In this document: piece after piece, positions 1 to 6,472 of the stretch | Position numbering within the stretch: the stretch's first letter is position 1 | Layout of the letters: each line of letters opens with the position of its first letter | NCBI GenBank assembly: GCA_946999385.1 | Contig: CAMQCZ010000001.1 | Span: forward strand, 45,602-109,601 | Reading direction: 5' to 3' | DNA: 64,000 bases | Source: an uncultured Lachnoanaerobaculum sp. | GTDB taxonomy: Bacteria; Bacillota; Clostridia; Lachnospirales; Lachnospiraceae | Program-made: the position numbers and the translations under genes | Notes under the pieces: model-generated | Databases searched by the model: none | What the model was told of the DNA's origin: nothing | Seen by the model: only the letters and a program-made list of their open reading frames with translations

Positions 1-921
1 TGAACCTATTTTTCCTTCTTTTTCCAAATCTCTTAAAACATCAACAGGCAAAACTCTATCTGCATCTTCATTAGCATATACAGGATCATAACCACCATGT
101 GCTGTTTCATATGTATCTGATGTTAAATCATTAACACCTGTAATATCATATTCGCCATAACGTGTAGCATTAGATGATTCAATATGATCAGGATTTCCCT
201 TTGGACAAATACCGCCTGATGTAACTAAAGCGATTTTAGCCTTGGTTATATCCTTAACTGCCTTATTTGGAGCTACTCTATCAAAGTTAGGCATTGGATA
301 TTCTGTAACAAATTCCTTACCTGCTAATTTCTTAAGAAGCATATCTACAGCACGCTTAGCACCTGTTTCTTTTTCAAAGAAATTAACACGAACACCATTT
401 GGAATATATCCTTCTTCACATGAAGCTCCAATAGGTTCATTTTTAGCTAATTTTAATGCTAATTTAGCCATTGGAGGTATAGCCTTACCCATACCGGCAG
501 CACTATTCTTTGTTGCTATAATATAAACCTTATCCTTTAAATCAGCACCCGGATTTTCAGTATACATACCTGTAACTGCCACAATTCCAAGCTCTTCTTT
601 TACAGCTGTTGCTATTGTAGCACAAGCGAAACCATAACGACCGGCATTAAATGCAGGACCGGCTATAAAGATATCAGCCTTTTGTGCCTTAACTAAATCC
701 AAAATCTCAGCTTTTGCCTTATCTATATTTTCACCAAAATATGAATCACCACAAACAATTGTTGCAACTATTTCGGCTTCTTCTCCAAGCTCTTTTGCAA
801 GTCCAAGACCGGGACCTACAACTTGACCTTCTCTTAATTCTACCGGATAATCTGCCTTTTCTTCTCCACCTATTTGAGCGAAGAATTGATTAATATAATG
901 AACTACTCTTAATTTTGACAT
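1..921 (-). CDS. grdB: Glycine reductase component B, gamma subunit (partial, 3' end outside the window)
   Basis: The first 307 codons of GrdB are present and the gene runs off the left edge. GrdB is the substrate-binding selenoprotein subunit of glycine reductase, which converts glycine to acetyl phosphate and ammonia via GrdA and GrdC/D. The N-terminus (MSKLRVVHYINQFFAQIGGE) and the segments VGPGLGLAKELGEEAEIVAT and GYIPNGVRVNFFEKETGAKR are typical of the glycine-type subunit. The start at 921 follows a strong GGAGAGG site. In this family the selenocysteine UGA lies near codon 350, beyond this window, so it cannot be verified here. It lies 13 bases after grdE, in the same operon and under the same riboswitch. 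Confidence 0.93.
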   Translation of the reverse strand, partial: MSKLRVVHYINQFFAQIGGEEKADYPVELREGQVVGPGLGLAKELGEEAEIVATIVCGDSYFGENIDKAKAEILDLVKAQKADIFIAGPAFNAGRYGFACATIATAVKEELGIVAVTGMYTENPGADLKDKVYIIATKNSAAGMGKAIPPMAKLALKLAKNEPIGASCEEGYIPNGVRVNFFEKETGAKRAVDMLLKKLAGKEFVTEYPMPNFDRVAPNKAVKDITKAKIALVTSGGICPKGNPDHIESSNATRYGEYDITGVNDLTSDTYETAHGGYDPVYANEDADRVLPVDVLRDLEKEGKIGS

Positions 922-934
922 TTCTTCACCTCTC

Positions 935-2215
935 CTATCTTGCACTCAATTTTCCGAAACCTGTTTCATTTGTAGCACCGGTAATAACCTGAAGCTCTAC
1001 CTCTAATGAACCATCTTCCTTCAATGTTGTATCACTTGCACCGGCTATCTTTGTAATATAATCCAAAGTACCTATAACTTTATCCAACTTTGGTAAATGA
1101 ATTAATTGGTTTGCATTACCACCTGTAACAACAGCATTTGCAGCAACATCAGCATCAGCCAATGATTGAGATTTACCATCTCTACCTGCATATTCATCTG
1201 TTATAATTACAGTTTTAATACCTTCAGCCTCAATTTTCTTACAATTCATGATAAGATCGGTATCAGGGTTACCAAATCCTTCTTGAGATACTATAGCACC
1301 GTCAAGATCTAACATTCTACATAATTTTGCAGTCATATTTGAAGATCTTTCTTTATCTGCAAGATATACATTCTCATTTGTTATAATCTGACCAACGAAG
1401 TTAATAGTCTTACCATGCTGTGCATATAATTCATGAATAACCTGATTGTTTTGGTGAACATATGTAGGATTCTTATCACAAGCTGATACACAGTTTCCTG
1501 ATACTATAGCACCATCCATAACCTCTGTTGGATATAGGATTGTAGGAATTATTTGTTTAGCATCTACACCATAAACATATGTATCATGTAACAAGCCTTG
1601 ACTCTGTAACATCTGTACATAAGCTACTCTTGGAAGGTTTGGATATTTTTCCATACTCTCTTTTAGAGGTAATGTTTCAAATACTTCTACTTCATCAGGA
1701 GTAAGTTCTCTAGCTAATTCTCCTATATAGGTAGCTACTCTAAATCCTGCAAATCTAACAGCCTTTTCATAATCATGCTGCTTAATATTCTCTATAGGCT
1801 CACAAACCATAACCAAATTAAGTGTCTTTGAGAATGGTGTATATTCTGCACCAAGTCCTGTCATATCTATAACACCCTCTTGGAAACCTACTATCTTACC
1901 GGCTGTTACAACTGCCATACCCTTTAAAGCATATGTCTTTCCTGATCCTACATTATCAACCTTTGAAATTACTCCAGGGAATACTCCACCATTTCCCTCT
2001 ACTTTTACTCTTGGTTCTATAACATCTTTTACAGGTGTAATTCTAACTGATTCACCCGGTTTTGCAATATCGAAGCTAACGGCTTTTAATTTTTCATCTT
2101 CTAATACAACTTTACTTAAAGCTTCTTTAGAAACATATAAAATGCCATTATCGACCTTTGACTCTTGTGCAAACTGAATATCTTTTATAAAAATCTTTCC
2201 TAATTCTAGTTTCAC
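935..2215 (-). CDS. grdE: Glycine reductase component B, proprotein GrdE (alpha and beta subunits)
   Basis: This 426-residue proprotein of glycine reductase protein B is cleaved autocatalytically before a cysteine to give two subunits, the new N-terminus becoming a carbonyl (pyruvoyl-type) group that binds glycine as a Schiff base. The cleavage motif GNCVSAC is present with Asn241-Cys242, matching the Cys242 position described for clostridial GrdE. The length is normal. The start codon is GTG, eight bases after an AAGGGGG site. It lies between grdX and grdB in an operon controlled by the upstream glycine riboswitch. Sarcosine (GrdF/G) and betaine (GrdH/I) versions are relatives; pairing with GrdX and GrdB-type sequence favours glycine. 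Confidence 0.95.
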   Translation of the reverse strand: MKLELGKIFIKDIQFAQESKVDNGILYVSKEALSKVVLEDEKLKAVSFDIAKPGESVRITPVKDVIEPRVKVEGNGGVFPGVISKVDNVGSGKTYALKGMAVVTAGKIVGFQEGVIDMTGLGAEYTPFSKTLNLVMVCEPIENIKQHDYEKAVRFAGFRVATYIGELARELTPDEVEVFETLPLKESMEKYPNLPRVAYVQMLQSQGLLHDTYVYGVDAKQIIPTILYPTEVMDGAIVSGNCVSACDKNPTYVHQNNQVIHELYAQHGKTINFVGQIITNENVYLADKERSSNMTAKLCRMLDLDGAIVSQEGFGNPDTDLIMNCKKIEAEGIKTVIITDEYAGRDGKSQSLADADVAANAVVTGGNANQLIHLPKLDKVIGTLDYITKIAGASDTTLKEDGSLEVELQVITGATNETGFGKLSAR

Positions 2216-2252
2216 TTTTGTCTACCCCCTTATTTTTATTCTTTATTACTAA

Positions 2253-2268
2253 AAGTATATATATACTT
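2253..2268. repeat. 16-bp perfect palindrome between grdX and grdE
   Basis: AAGTATATATATACTT is a perfect inverted repeat in the 74-base gap between grdX and grdE. In RNA it would form a short AU hairpin some 25 bases upstream of the grdE ribosome binding site. It has no U-tract, so it is not an intrinsic terminator. A role in RNA processing or differential expression of grdX and grdE is conceivable, but nothing in the sequence proves it. Confidence 0.4.
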
Positions 2269-2289
2269 CTAAATAATCTTATTAATACT

Positions 2290-2676
2290 CTATAATCTAT
2301 TTGCAGATAAAAGAGCACTTTCAAGTAGAGTCATATCTACTATTTGGAAATCACTTAAAATATCATCTCTCAAGCCTTCAGTTCTATCGTTAAACTTTTT
2401 ATAAGTTTCCAAAGCTTGTTCTATCAATTTTATACTTTGTATATCAAGTTTATTTTTTTTTGAAGATATAAGAATTGATTTATATGGAGTTTCTCCAGGC
2501 TTTACACTTCCTGAAAGAGGATGCGATAAAAGAGTATATCCTTCATATATATAATCTCTAACCTTCATCAAAATCTCCCTGTAAGTAACTTCAAAATAGC
2601 AGATATTTTCTTTATCATTCAACTCTTTTTTTACTAATGGATTGTTAGTAACTACAATAAAATGTTTATTTAACAT
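2290..2676 (-). CDS. grdX: GrdX family protein
   Basis: This 128-residue protein matches the small GrdX family, found as the first gene of glycine/sarcosine/betaine reductase operons. Its biochemical role is not established. Recognisable segments are VVTNNPLVKKEL near the start and the LLSHPLSGSVKPGETPYKSI stretch around residues 49-68. There is no signal peptide or membrane segment. It is the first gene downstream of the glycine riboswitch and its terminator, 25 bases beyond the terminator stem, so its mRNA is the direct output of the switch. Confidence 0.88.
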   Translation of the reverse strand: MLNKHFIVVTNNPLVKKELNDKENICYFEVTYREILMKVRDYIYEGYTLLSHPLSGSVKPGETPYKSILISSKKNKLDIQSIKLIEQALETYKKFNDRTEGLRDDILSDFQIVDMTLLESALLSANRL

Positions 2677-2700
2677 GACTCTCCAATCAATCTATATATA

Positions 2701-2754
2701 AAAAAGGACGAAAAAACAAGTGAATACCAAGTACAACTCGAATTTTTCGTCCTT
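2701..2754 (-). terminator. Intrinsic terminator of the glycine riboswitch expression platform
   Basis: On the minus strand the sequence AAGGACGAAAAA pairs with TTTTTCGTCCTT across a loop of about 27 bases, and the 3' arm runs into TTTTT. It lies between the glycine aptamer and grdX with no open reading frame between, which is where the expression platform of a transcriptional riboswitch is expected. Known glycine switches of Firmicutes usually turn genes on by preventing termination; that direction is inferred here. Confidence 0.85.
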
Positions 2755-2784
2755 CTGTTTAATCAAAGATATTATCTTTAAACT

Positions 2785-2886
2785 ATCCAGAAATAGGTCC
2801 TTCCTTAAATCCTTTTACCTGAAAGATTCATCTTATCAAATCAATGTAAGATTTGCCTCTTCGGTGGTATAAAACTCTCTCTTTAA
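2785..2886 (-). ncRNA. Glycine riboswitch (single aptamer)
   Basis: The minus strand carries the glycine aptamer core: AGAGAG, then ACCACCGAAGAGGCAAA, a variable stem, CTTTCAGGTAAAAGGA and a closing CTGGA segment. These match the conserved GAGAG, CACCGAAG, CUCUCAGGCAAAAGGAC and CUGGA blocks of the family. Only one aptamer is visible; the next 30 bases lead directly into the terminator. It regulates grdX-grdE-grdB, a glycine-degrading operon, which makes physiological sense. Both ends are approximate. Confidence 0.93.
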
Positions 2887-2907
2887 GAATATCAACCCTT
2901 TATAGAT

Positions 2908-2936
2908 ATTATAAACTATTTTTTGTATTTTGTAAA
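2908..2936 (-). promoter_or_regulatory. Sigma-A promoter for the riboswitch-grd transcript, overlapping the 3' end of agcS
   Basis: A -35 box TTTACA (2931-2936) and a -10 box TATAAT (2908-2913) are separated by exactly 17 bases on the minus strand. Transcription would start near 2900, about 15 bases before the glycine aptamer. The -35 box and spacer lie inside the last codons of agcS and the -10 box just after its stop, so the grd operon can be transcribed separately from agcS. Confidence 0.75.
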
Positions 2937-4286
2937 ATAATCATCATGAACTTGTTTTACTATCTTGCTAAGAGCAAATAAAGCAATAATATTTGGTATA
3001 ACCATAAGTGAATTAAACATATCTGCCATATTCCAAACAAGACCAACTTCTCCTAATGAACCTAAAAATACACAAATTCCAACTATTACACTATATACAG
3101 GAATAGCCTTTGGTCCGAATAAATAATTGATATTAGCTCTACCAAAGAAATACCATCCTACTATAGTTGAAAAAGCAAAGAATAACATACATATTGCTAT
3201 GAAAATCTTTCCAAAGCTTCCATATACTGAAGTAAATGCAAATTGGCTAAGTGCGGCACCTGTAAGCTTATTATCTACCATAGTTTGTCTGCTTGTAGTA
3301 GATAAAATAACAAATGCTGTCAAATTTAAAACTACAAATGTATCAATAAATACACCTGCCATTGCTACAAAGCCTTGTTGTGCAGGATGATCAACCTTTG
3401 CACAAGCATGAGCATGAGGTGTAGAACCCATACCTGCTTCATTTGAGAAAAGTCCTCTAGCTACACCCTTTGTAATTGCAAGCTTAATTGTTGCACCCAA
3501 GGCACCACCTGCCATTGCATTAGGATTAAAGGCACCCATAAATATATTTGCAAACATAGTAGGTACGTGAGTTATCTTCGTTACTACTATTACCAATGAT
3601 CCTAAAATATAAAGAACTGCCATCAAAGGAACTATAAGCTCTGTAACTTGTACTATACGTTTTGTTCCACCTATAAAAACAAATAGAGCAATTATAGCAA
3701 TTATTATACCCATGATATATGTAGGAACACTAAATGCTTCTTTAAAAGCTACAGCAATAGAATTAGACTGAACTGCATTTCCTACAAATCCTAGAGCAAT
3801 AATTATAAATATGGAAAATGCCGCTGCTAAAACCTTTCCGAGAGTACCTGAAAAAGCTGCACGAATGTAATAAACAGGACCACCGGTTACTTCTCCATCC
3901 TTACCGACAACTTTATATTTTTGAGCCATAATAGCCTCTGCAAATATAGTTGCCATACCTAAGCAAGCAGCTACCCACATCCAAAATATAGCACCCGGAC
4001 CACCTATAAATATAGCCGTTGCCGCACCTGCTATATTACCTGTACCTACTTGAGCTGCAACTGCTGTTGCAAGTGCCTGAAATGAAGACATACCATCCTT
4101 GCCTGCTACACCTTTTTTAGAAAAAAGTCCACCGAATGTCATCTTCAAGCCAGTTCCTAAGCCTCTAAACTGTATACCCTTTAGCAAACAAGTAAACCAA
4201 ACACCACCACCTACCAGTAATACAACCAGTATGTAATCTGATAAATAACCATTAATCGTTTTCACAATCGTATCTATAATAGTCAT
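2916..4286 (-). CDS. agcS: Sodium:alanine/glycine symporter, AGCS family
   Basis: This 456-residue integral membrane protein belongs to the alanine/glycine:cation symporter family (with AgcS and AlsT). The family signature around residues 95-125 is clear (VGTGNIAGAATAIFIGGPGA), as is the later GLFSNEAGMGSTPHAHA motif. About ten or eleven hydrophobic segments are visible, the usual number. The gene lies directly upstream of the glycine riboswitch and the grd genes, so it probably brings in glycine (or alanine) for Stickland fermentation. It has its own promoter and seems not to be under the riboswitch itself. Its ribosome site AAGGGGGTAG repeats the one at grdE. Confidence 0.92.
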   Translation of the reverse strand: MTIIDTIVKTINGYLSDYILVVLLVGGGVWFTCLLKGIQFRGLGTGLKMTFGGLFSKKGVAGKDGMSSFQALATAVAAQVGTGNIAGAATAIFIGGPGAIFWMWVAACLGMATIFAEAIMAQKYKVVGKDGEVTGGPVYYIRAAFSGTLGKVLAAAFSIFIIIALGFVGNAVQSNSIAVAFKEAFSVPTYIMGIIIAIIALFVFIGGTKRIVQVTELIVPLMAVLYILGSLVIVVTKITHVPTMFANIFMGAFNPNAMAGGALGATIKLAITKGVARGLFSNEAGMGSTPHAHACAKVDHPAQQGFVAMAGVFIDTFVVLNLTAFVILSTTSRQTMVDNKLTGAALSQFAFTSVYGSFGKIFIAICMLFFAFSTIVGWYFFGRANINYLFGPKAIPVYSVIVGICVFLGSLGEVGLVWNMADMFNSLMVIPNIIALFALSKIVKQVHDDYFTKYKK

Positions 4287-4472
4287 TATCCTACCCCCTT
4301 TTAATTTTGTTTATATAAAGTAAACTTTTTTATGAATACCTTAAAACCAAGCAAAATATCAATAAAAACTCGTTTGATTAAAATAAATTTGTTGAATTTC
4401 ACAAAATAATGTTTGAATATATATTCTTTTATGTATCGACTATATATTGTTTATACTTTGTCAATCACTAAT

Positions 4473-4501
4473 AATATATCATTATGCTATTTAATTGTCA
4501 A
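4473..4501 (-). promoter_or_regulatory. Sigma-A promoter of agcS
   Basis: TTGACA (4496-4501) and TATATT (4473-4478) are separated by 17 bases on the minus strand. The start site would be near 4466, giving a leader of about 180 bases. I looked for a second glycine aptamer in that leader and did not see one. Confidence 0.7.
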
Positions 4502-4695
4502 TATATAGATTTTTTCTATGATTTGAGCTTAAACAAGTGTTTAAAAGGCTATTATACATTTTTCACAAAGATATTATGATATTTTTATCAATTATCACCA
4601 ATGCAATTATTTGTATTTTTGATTCAAAATCGTATTAATCTTTTGGATATGATAGAATATAATAATATCTATTAAGGTAATTAAAAAAATATATA
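4502..4695. other. Intergenic region between agcS promoter and rpsU terminator
   Basis: This very AT-rich stretch has no convincing open reading frame, aptamer or strong repeat. A plus-strand TATAAT near 4658 lacks a good -35 box and would lead straight into the terminator at 4697, so I do not call a gene there. Confidence 0.4.
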
Positions 4696-4696
4696 A

Positions 4697-4723
4697 AAAA
4701 AAGTGGTTTAAAACCACTTTTTT
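4697..4723 (-). terminator. Intrinsic terminator of rpsU
   Basis: AAAAAAGTGG and CCACTTTTTT pair across a seven-base loop and are flanked by T-runs on both strands. Reading on the minus strand it lies 38 bases after the rpsU stop. It is symmetrical and could also stop plus-strand transcription. Confidence 0.85.
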
Positions 4724-4761
4724 ATTTGATTCTTAGATTTACTATGAGTCAAAAATCTGCA

Positions 4762-4938
4762 TTAATTGAATTTACGCTTTCTTGCAGCCTCAGACTTCTT
4801 TTTACGTCTTACACTTGGCTTCTCATAATGCTCTCTTTTGCGAATCTCTTGCTGAATGCCGGCTTTAGCACAATTTCTCTTAAATCTTCTAAGTGCGCTA
4901 TCAAGACTCTCATTCTCTTTCACAATCACGTTTGACAT
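4762..4938 (-). CDS. rpsU: 30S ribosomal protein S21
   Basis: This 58-residue protein is S21, a small-subunit protein near the anti-Shine-Dalgarno end of 16S rRNA. The sequence [20 protein letters not shown] and the C-terminal basic run ([15 protein letters not shown]) are diagnostic. A longer frame upstream is not used: the ATG at 4938 has GGAGGGAGG upstream, and the family always begins at this methionine. The gene stands alone between its own promoter and terminator, downstream of the metallo-hydrolase gene. Confidence 0.97.
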   Translation of the reverse strand: MSNVIVKENESLDSALRRFKRNCAKAGIQQEIRKREHYEKPSVRRKKKSEAARKRKFN

Positions 4939-4981
4939 CGAAACACTAACCTCCCTCCGGTTGTGAAATAAATACTCAATA

Positions 4982-5010
4982 AGTATATACATAATATTAA
5001 ATATAGTCAA
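4982..5010 (-). promoter_or_regulatory. Sigma-A promoter of rpsU
   Basis: TTGACT (5005-5010) and TATACT (4982-4987) have a 17-base spacer on the minus strand. The start site would be near 4975, giving a leader of about 37 bases that contains the GGAGGGAGG ribosome site. Confidence 0.75.
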
Positions 5011-5098
5011 CATATTTTAAAAAATTAGTCAATAAATTTTTGAATTACTTATAAATATATACTCCACAGCTTATTTTTATATTTAAAAATTAATTCAT

Positions 5099-5896
5099 CT
5101 AAATATATATCATATTTGATGCTTTATCTTTACTTGCAACTTCTATTTCAAAATCACTTGCTTTATATTTAATTTCAGATTTATTAATTTCATATTTCAC
5201 ACTTTCAAGTGCTATATCAGGATAATTATTTTCATTTGAAAGATGACCTAAAAATATATGTTTAAGCTTATCATTTAAAATATTACAAAGCAACTTACCG
5301 CTATTTTCATTTGAAAGATGACCATAATCTCCTAATATTCTTCTTTTTAGCATATATGGATAAGCTCCACTTTCCAACATTCTCACATCATGATTTGCTT
5401 CTATTAAAATGGCATATAAATTTTGCAAATTTTTAATTGTATAATCATCAAATGAACCTATATCTGTAGCTACAGCTACGCTTTTACTCATATGTGATAC
5501 CCTAAAAGCCAGTGTTTCATTAGCATCATGATTAATAGCAAAGGGATCTATTCTTATATCATTAATATCAAATTCTTTATCGGCTTTTATAATATTAATC
5601 AGCTCATAGTCAAAATCTCCTATACCTTGGCAATCCTTAACACCTTCAAAGCTGCCATTGCTCATATATATAGGAATATTATATTTTCTTGATATAACCC
5701 CCAATGATCTTATATGATCTATATGCTCATGTGTAATTAAAATAGCATTTATATCTTTAATATCAATATCCATACTATTTAAAGTATTAATTATTCTTTT
5801 ACTGCTAATCCCAACATCAATCAAAATATGTGTATTATCATTACCAACATATGTAGAATTACCACTACTTCCACTAGCTATGCTAAACATTTGCAT
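5099..5896 (-). CDS. MBL-fold metallo-hydrolase, YycJ/WalJ-like
   Basis: This 265-residue protein has a metallo-beta-lactamase fold. The metal motif THEHIDHIRSL (HxHxDH) lies around residues 55-65, with further ligands in INHDANETLAF and the C-terminal LGHLSNEN region, where SNEN occurs twice. The N-terminus FSIASGSSGNSTYV is typical of the WalJ/YycJ group of putative exonucleases or hydrolases linked to DNA metabolism and cell-wall signalling in other Firmicutes. Here it is not beside walRK; it overlaps coaE by 14 bases and lies in the polA-coaE operon, which supports a DNA-related role. Its substrate is unknown. Confidence 0.85.
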   Translation of the reverse strand: MQMFSIASGSSGNSTYVGNDNTHILIDVGISSKRIINTLNSMDIDIKDINAILITHEHIDHIRSLGVISRKYNIPIYMSNGSFEGVKDCQGIGDFDYELINIIKADKEFDINDIRIDPFAINHDANETLAFRVSHMSKSVAVATDIGSFDDYTIKNLQNLYAILIEANHDVRMLESGAYPYMLKRRILGDYGHLSNENSGKLLCNILNDKLKHIFLGHLSNENNYPDIALESVKYEINKSEIKYKASDFEIEVASKDKASNMIYI

Positions 5897-6470
5897 TTTT
5901 TATTTTCTCCAATAATAAAAATATTTCTTTTTCAAGCTCCTCTTTAGAAAAATTATTATAAATTATAAAATCACAATATTTCTTATATTCATCTTTATCA
6001 GCTTGAGCTTTTATAATATTTTTTATCTTTTCATCACTATATCCTCTGCTTTTTTTCAATCTATCAAAACGTAAATTATCATCTGTATCCACGAATACCT
6101 TATAGTCATATATATCTGAATTTGGAATAATAGCAGCTTCTATTGCCAAATTTATTTTATTCATTTTTGCTGAATTTATTTTTTCTTCAATGATATTCCA
6201 AACTAAAGGATGTATTAGATTATTTATATATTTTCTATATTCTTTATTTATAAAAATCTTTTCTGCCAATTTTTTTTTGTTTAAATTTGAATTTTCATCT
6301 AATATATCACTACCAAATTTATTTACTAATTTTTCTAAAACCTCAGCTTTATTTAAATAAATATCATGTGCAAGCTTATCAGCTTCAATTACTGCAAAAT
6401 TATATTTCTTTAATATTTCTAAAACTAAAGATTTTCCGGATCCTACACCTGCAAAAATACCAAGAATCAT
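5883..6470 (-). CDS. coaE: Dephospho-CoA kinase
   Basis: This 195-residue P-loop kinase performs the last step of coenzyme A synthesis. The P-loop GIFAGVGSGKS lies at residues 3-13; it has Ala-Gly-Val where many orthologues have Thr-Gly-Gly, but the GSGKS core is intact. Later motifs include VIEADKLAHDIY and HPLVW. I place the start at 6470 because AAAGGAG lies five bases upstream and overlaps the polA stop; an earlier in-frame start would sit inside polA without a ribosome site. Tight linkage polA-coaE is common in Firmicutes. Confidence 0.94.
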   Translation of the reverse strand: MILGIFAGVGSGKSLVLEILKKYNFAVIEADKLAHDIYLNKAEVLEKLVNKFGSDILDENSNLNKKKLAEKIFINKEYRKYINNLIHPLVWNIIEEKINSAKMNKINLAIEAAIIPNSDIYDYKVFVDTDDNLRFDRLKKSRGYSDEKIKNIIKAQADKDEYKKYCDFIIYNNFSKEELEKEIFLLLEKIKNANV

Positions 6471-6472
6471 GC

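Noticed and set aside
1..921. In-frame selenocysteine UGA in grdB
   Set aside because: The Sec codon of GrdB lies near residue 350, outside the window; only 307 codons are visible and none is an in-frame TGA.
2754..2785. Second glycine aptamer in tandem
   Set aside because: The stretch between the aptamer and the terminator is too short and lacks the conserved core blocks.
4287..4466. Riboswitch in the agcS leader
   Set aside because: The leader is AT-rich and shows none of the glycine, lysine or T-box core motifs.
4726..4935. Plus-strand reading frame of 69 codons
   Set aside because: It lies antisense across rpsU and has no homology or ribosome site; it is a shadow of rpsU.
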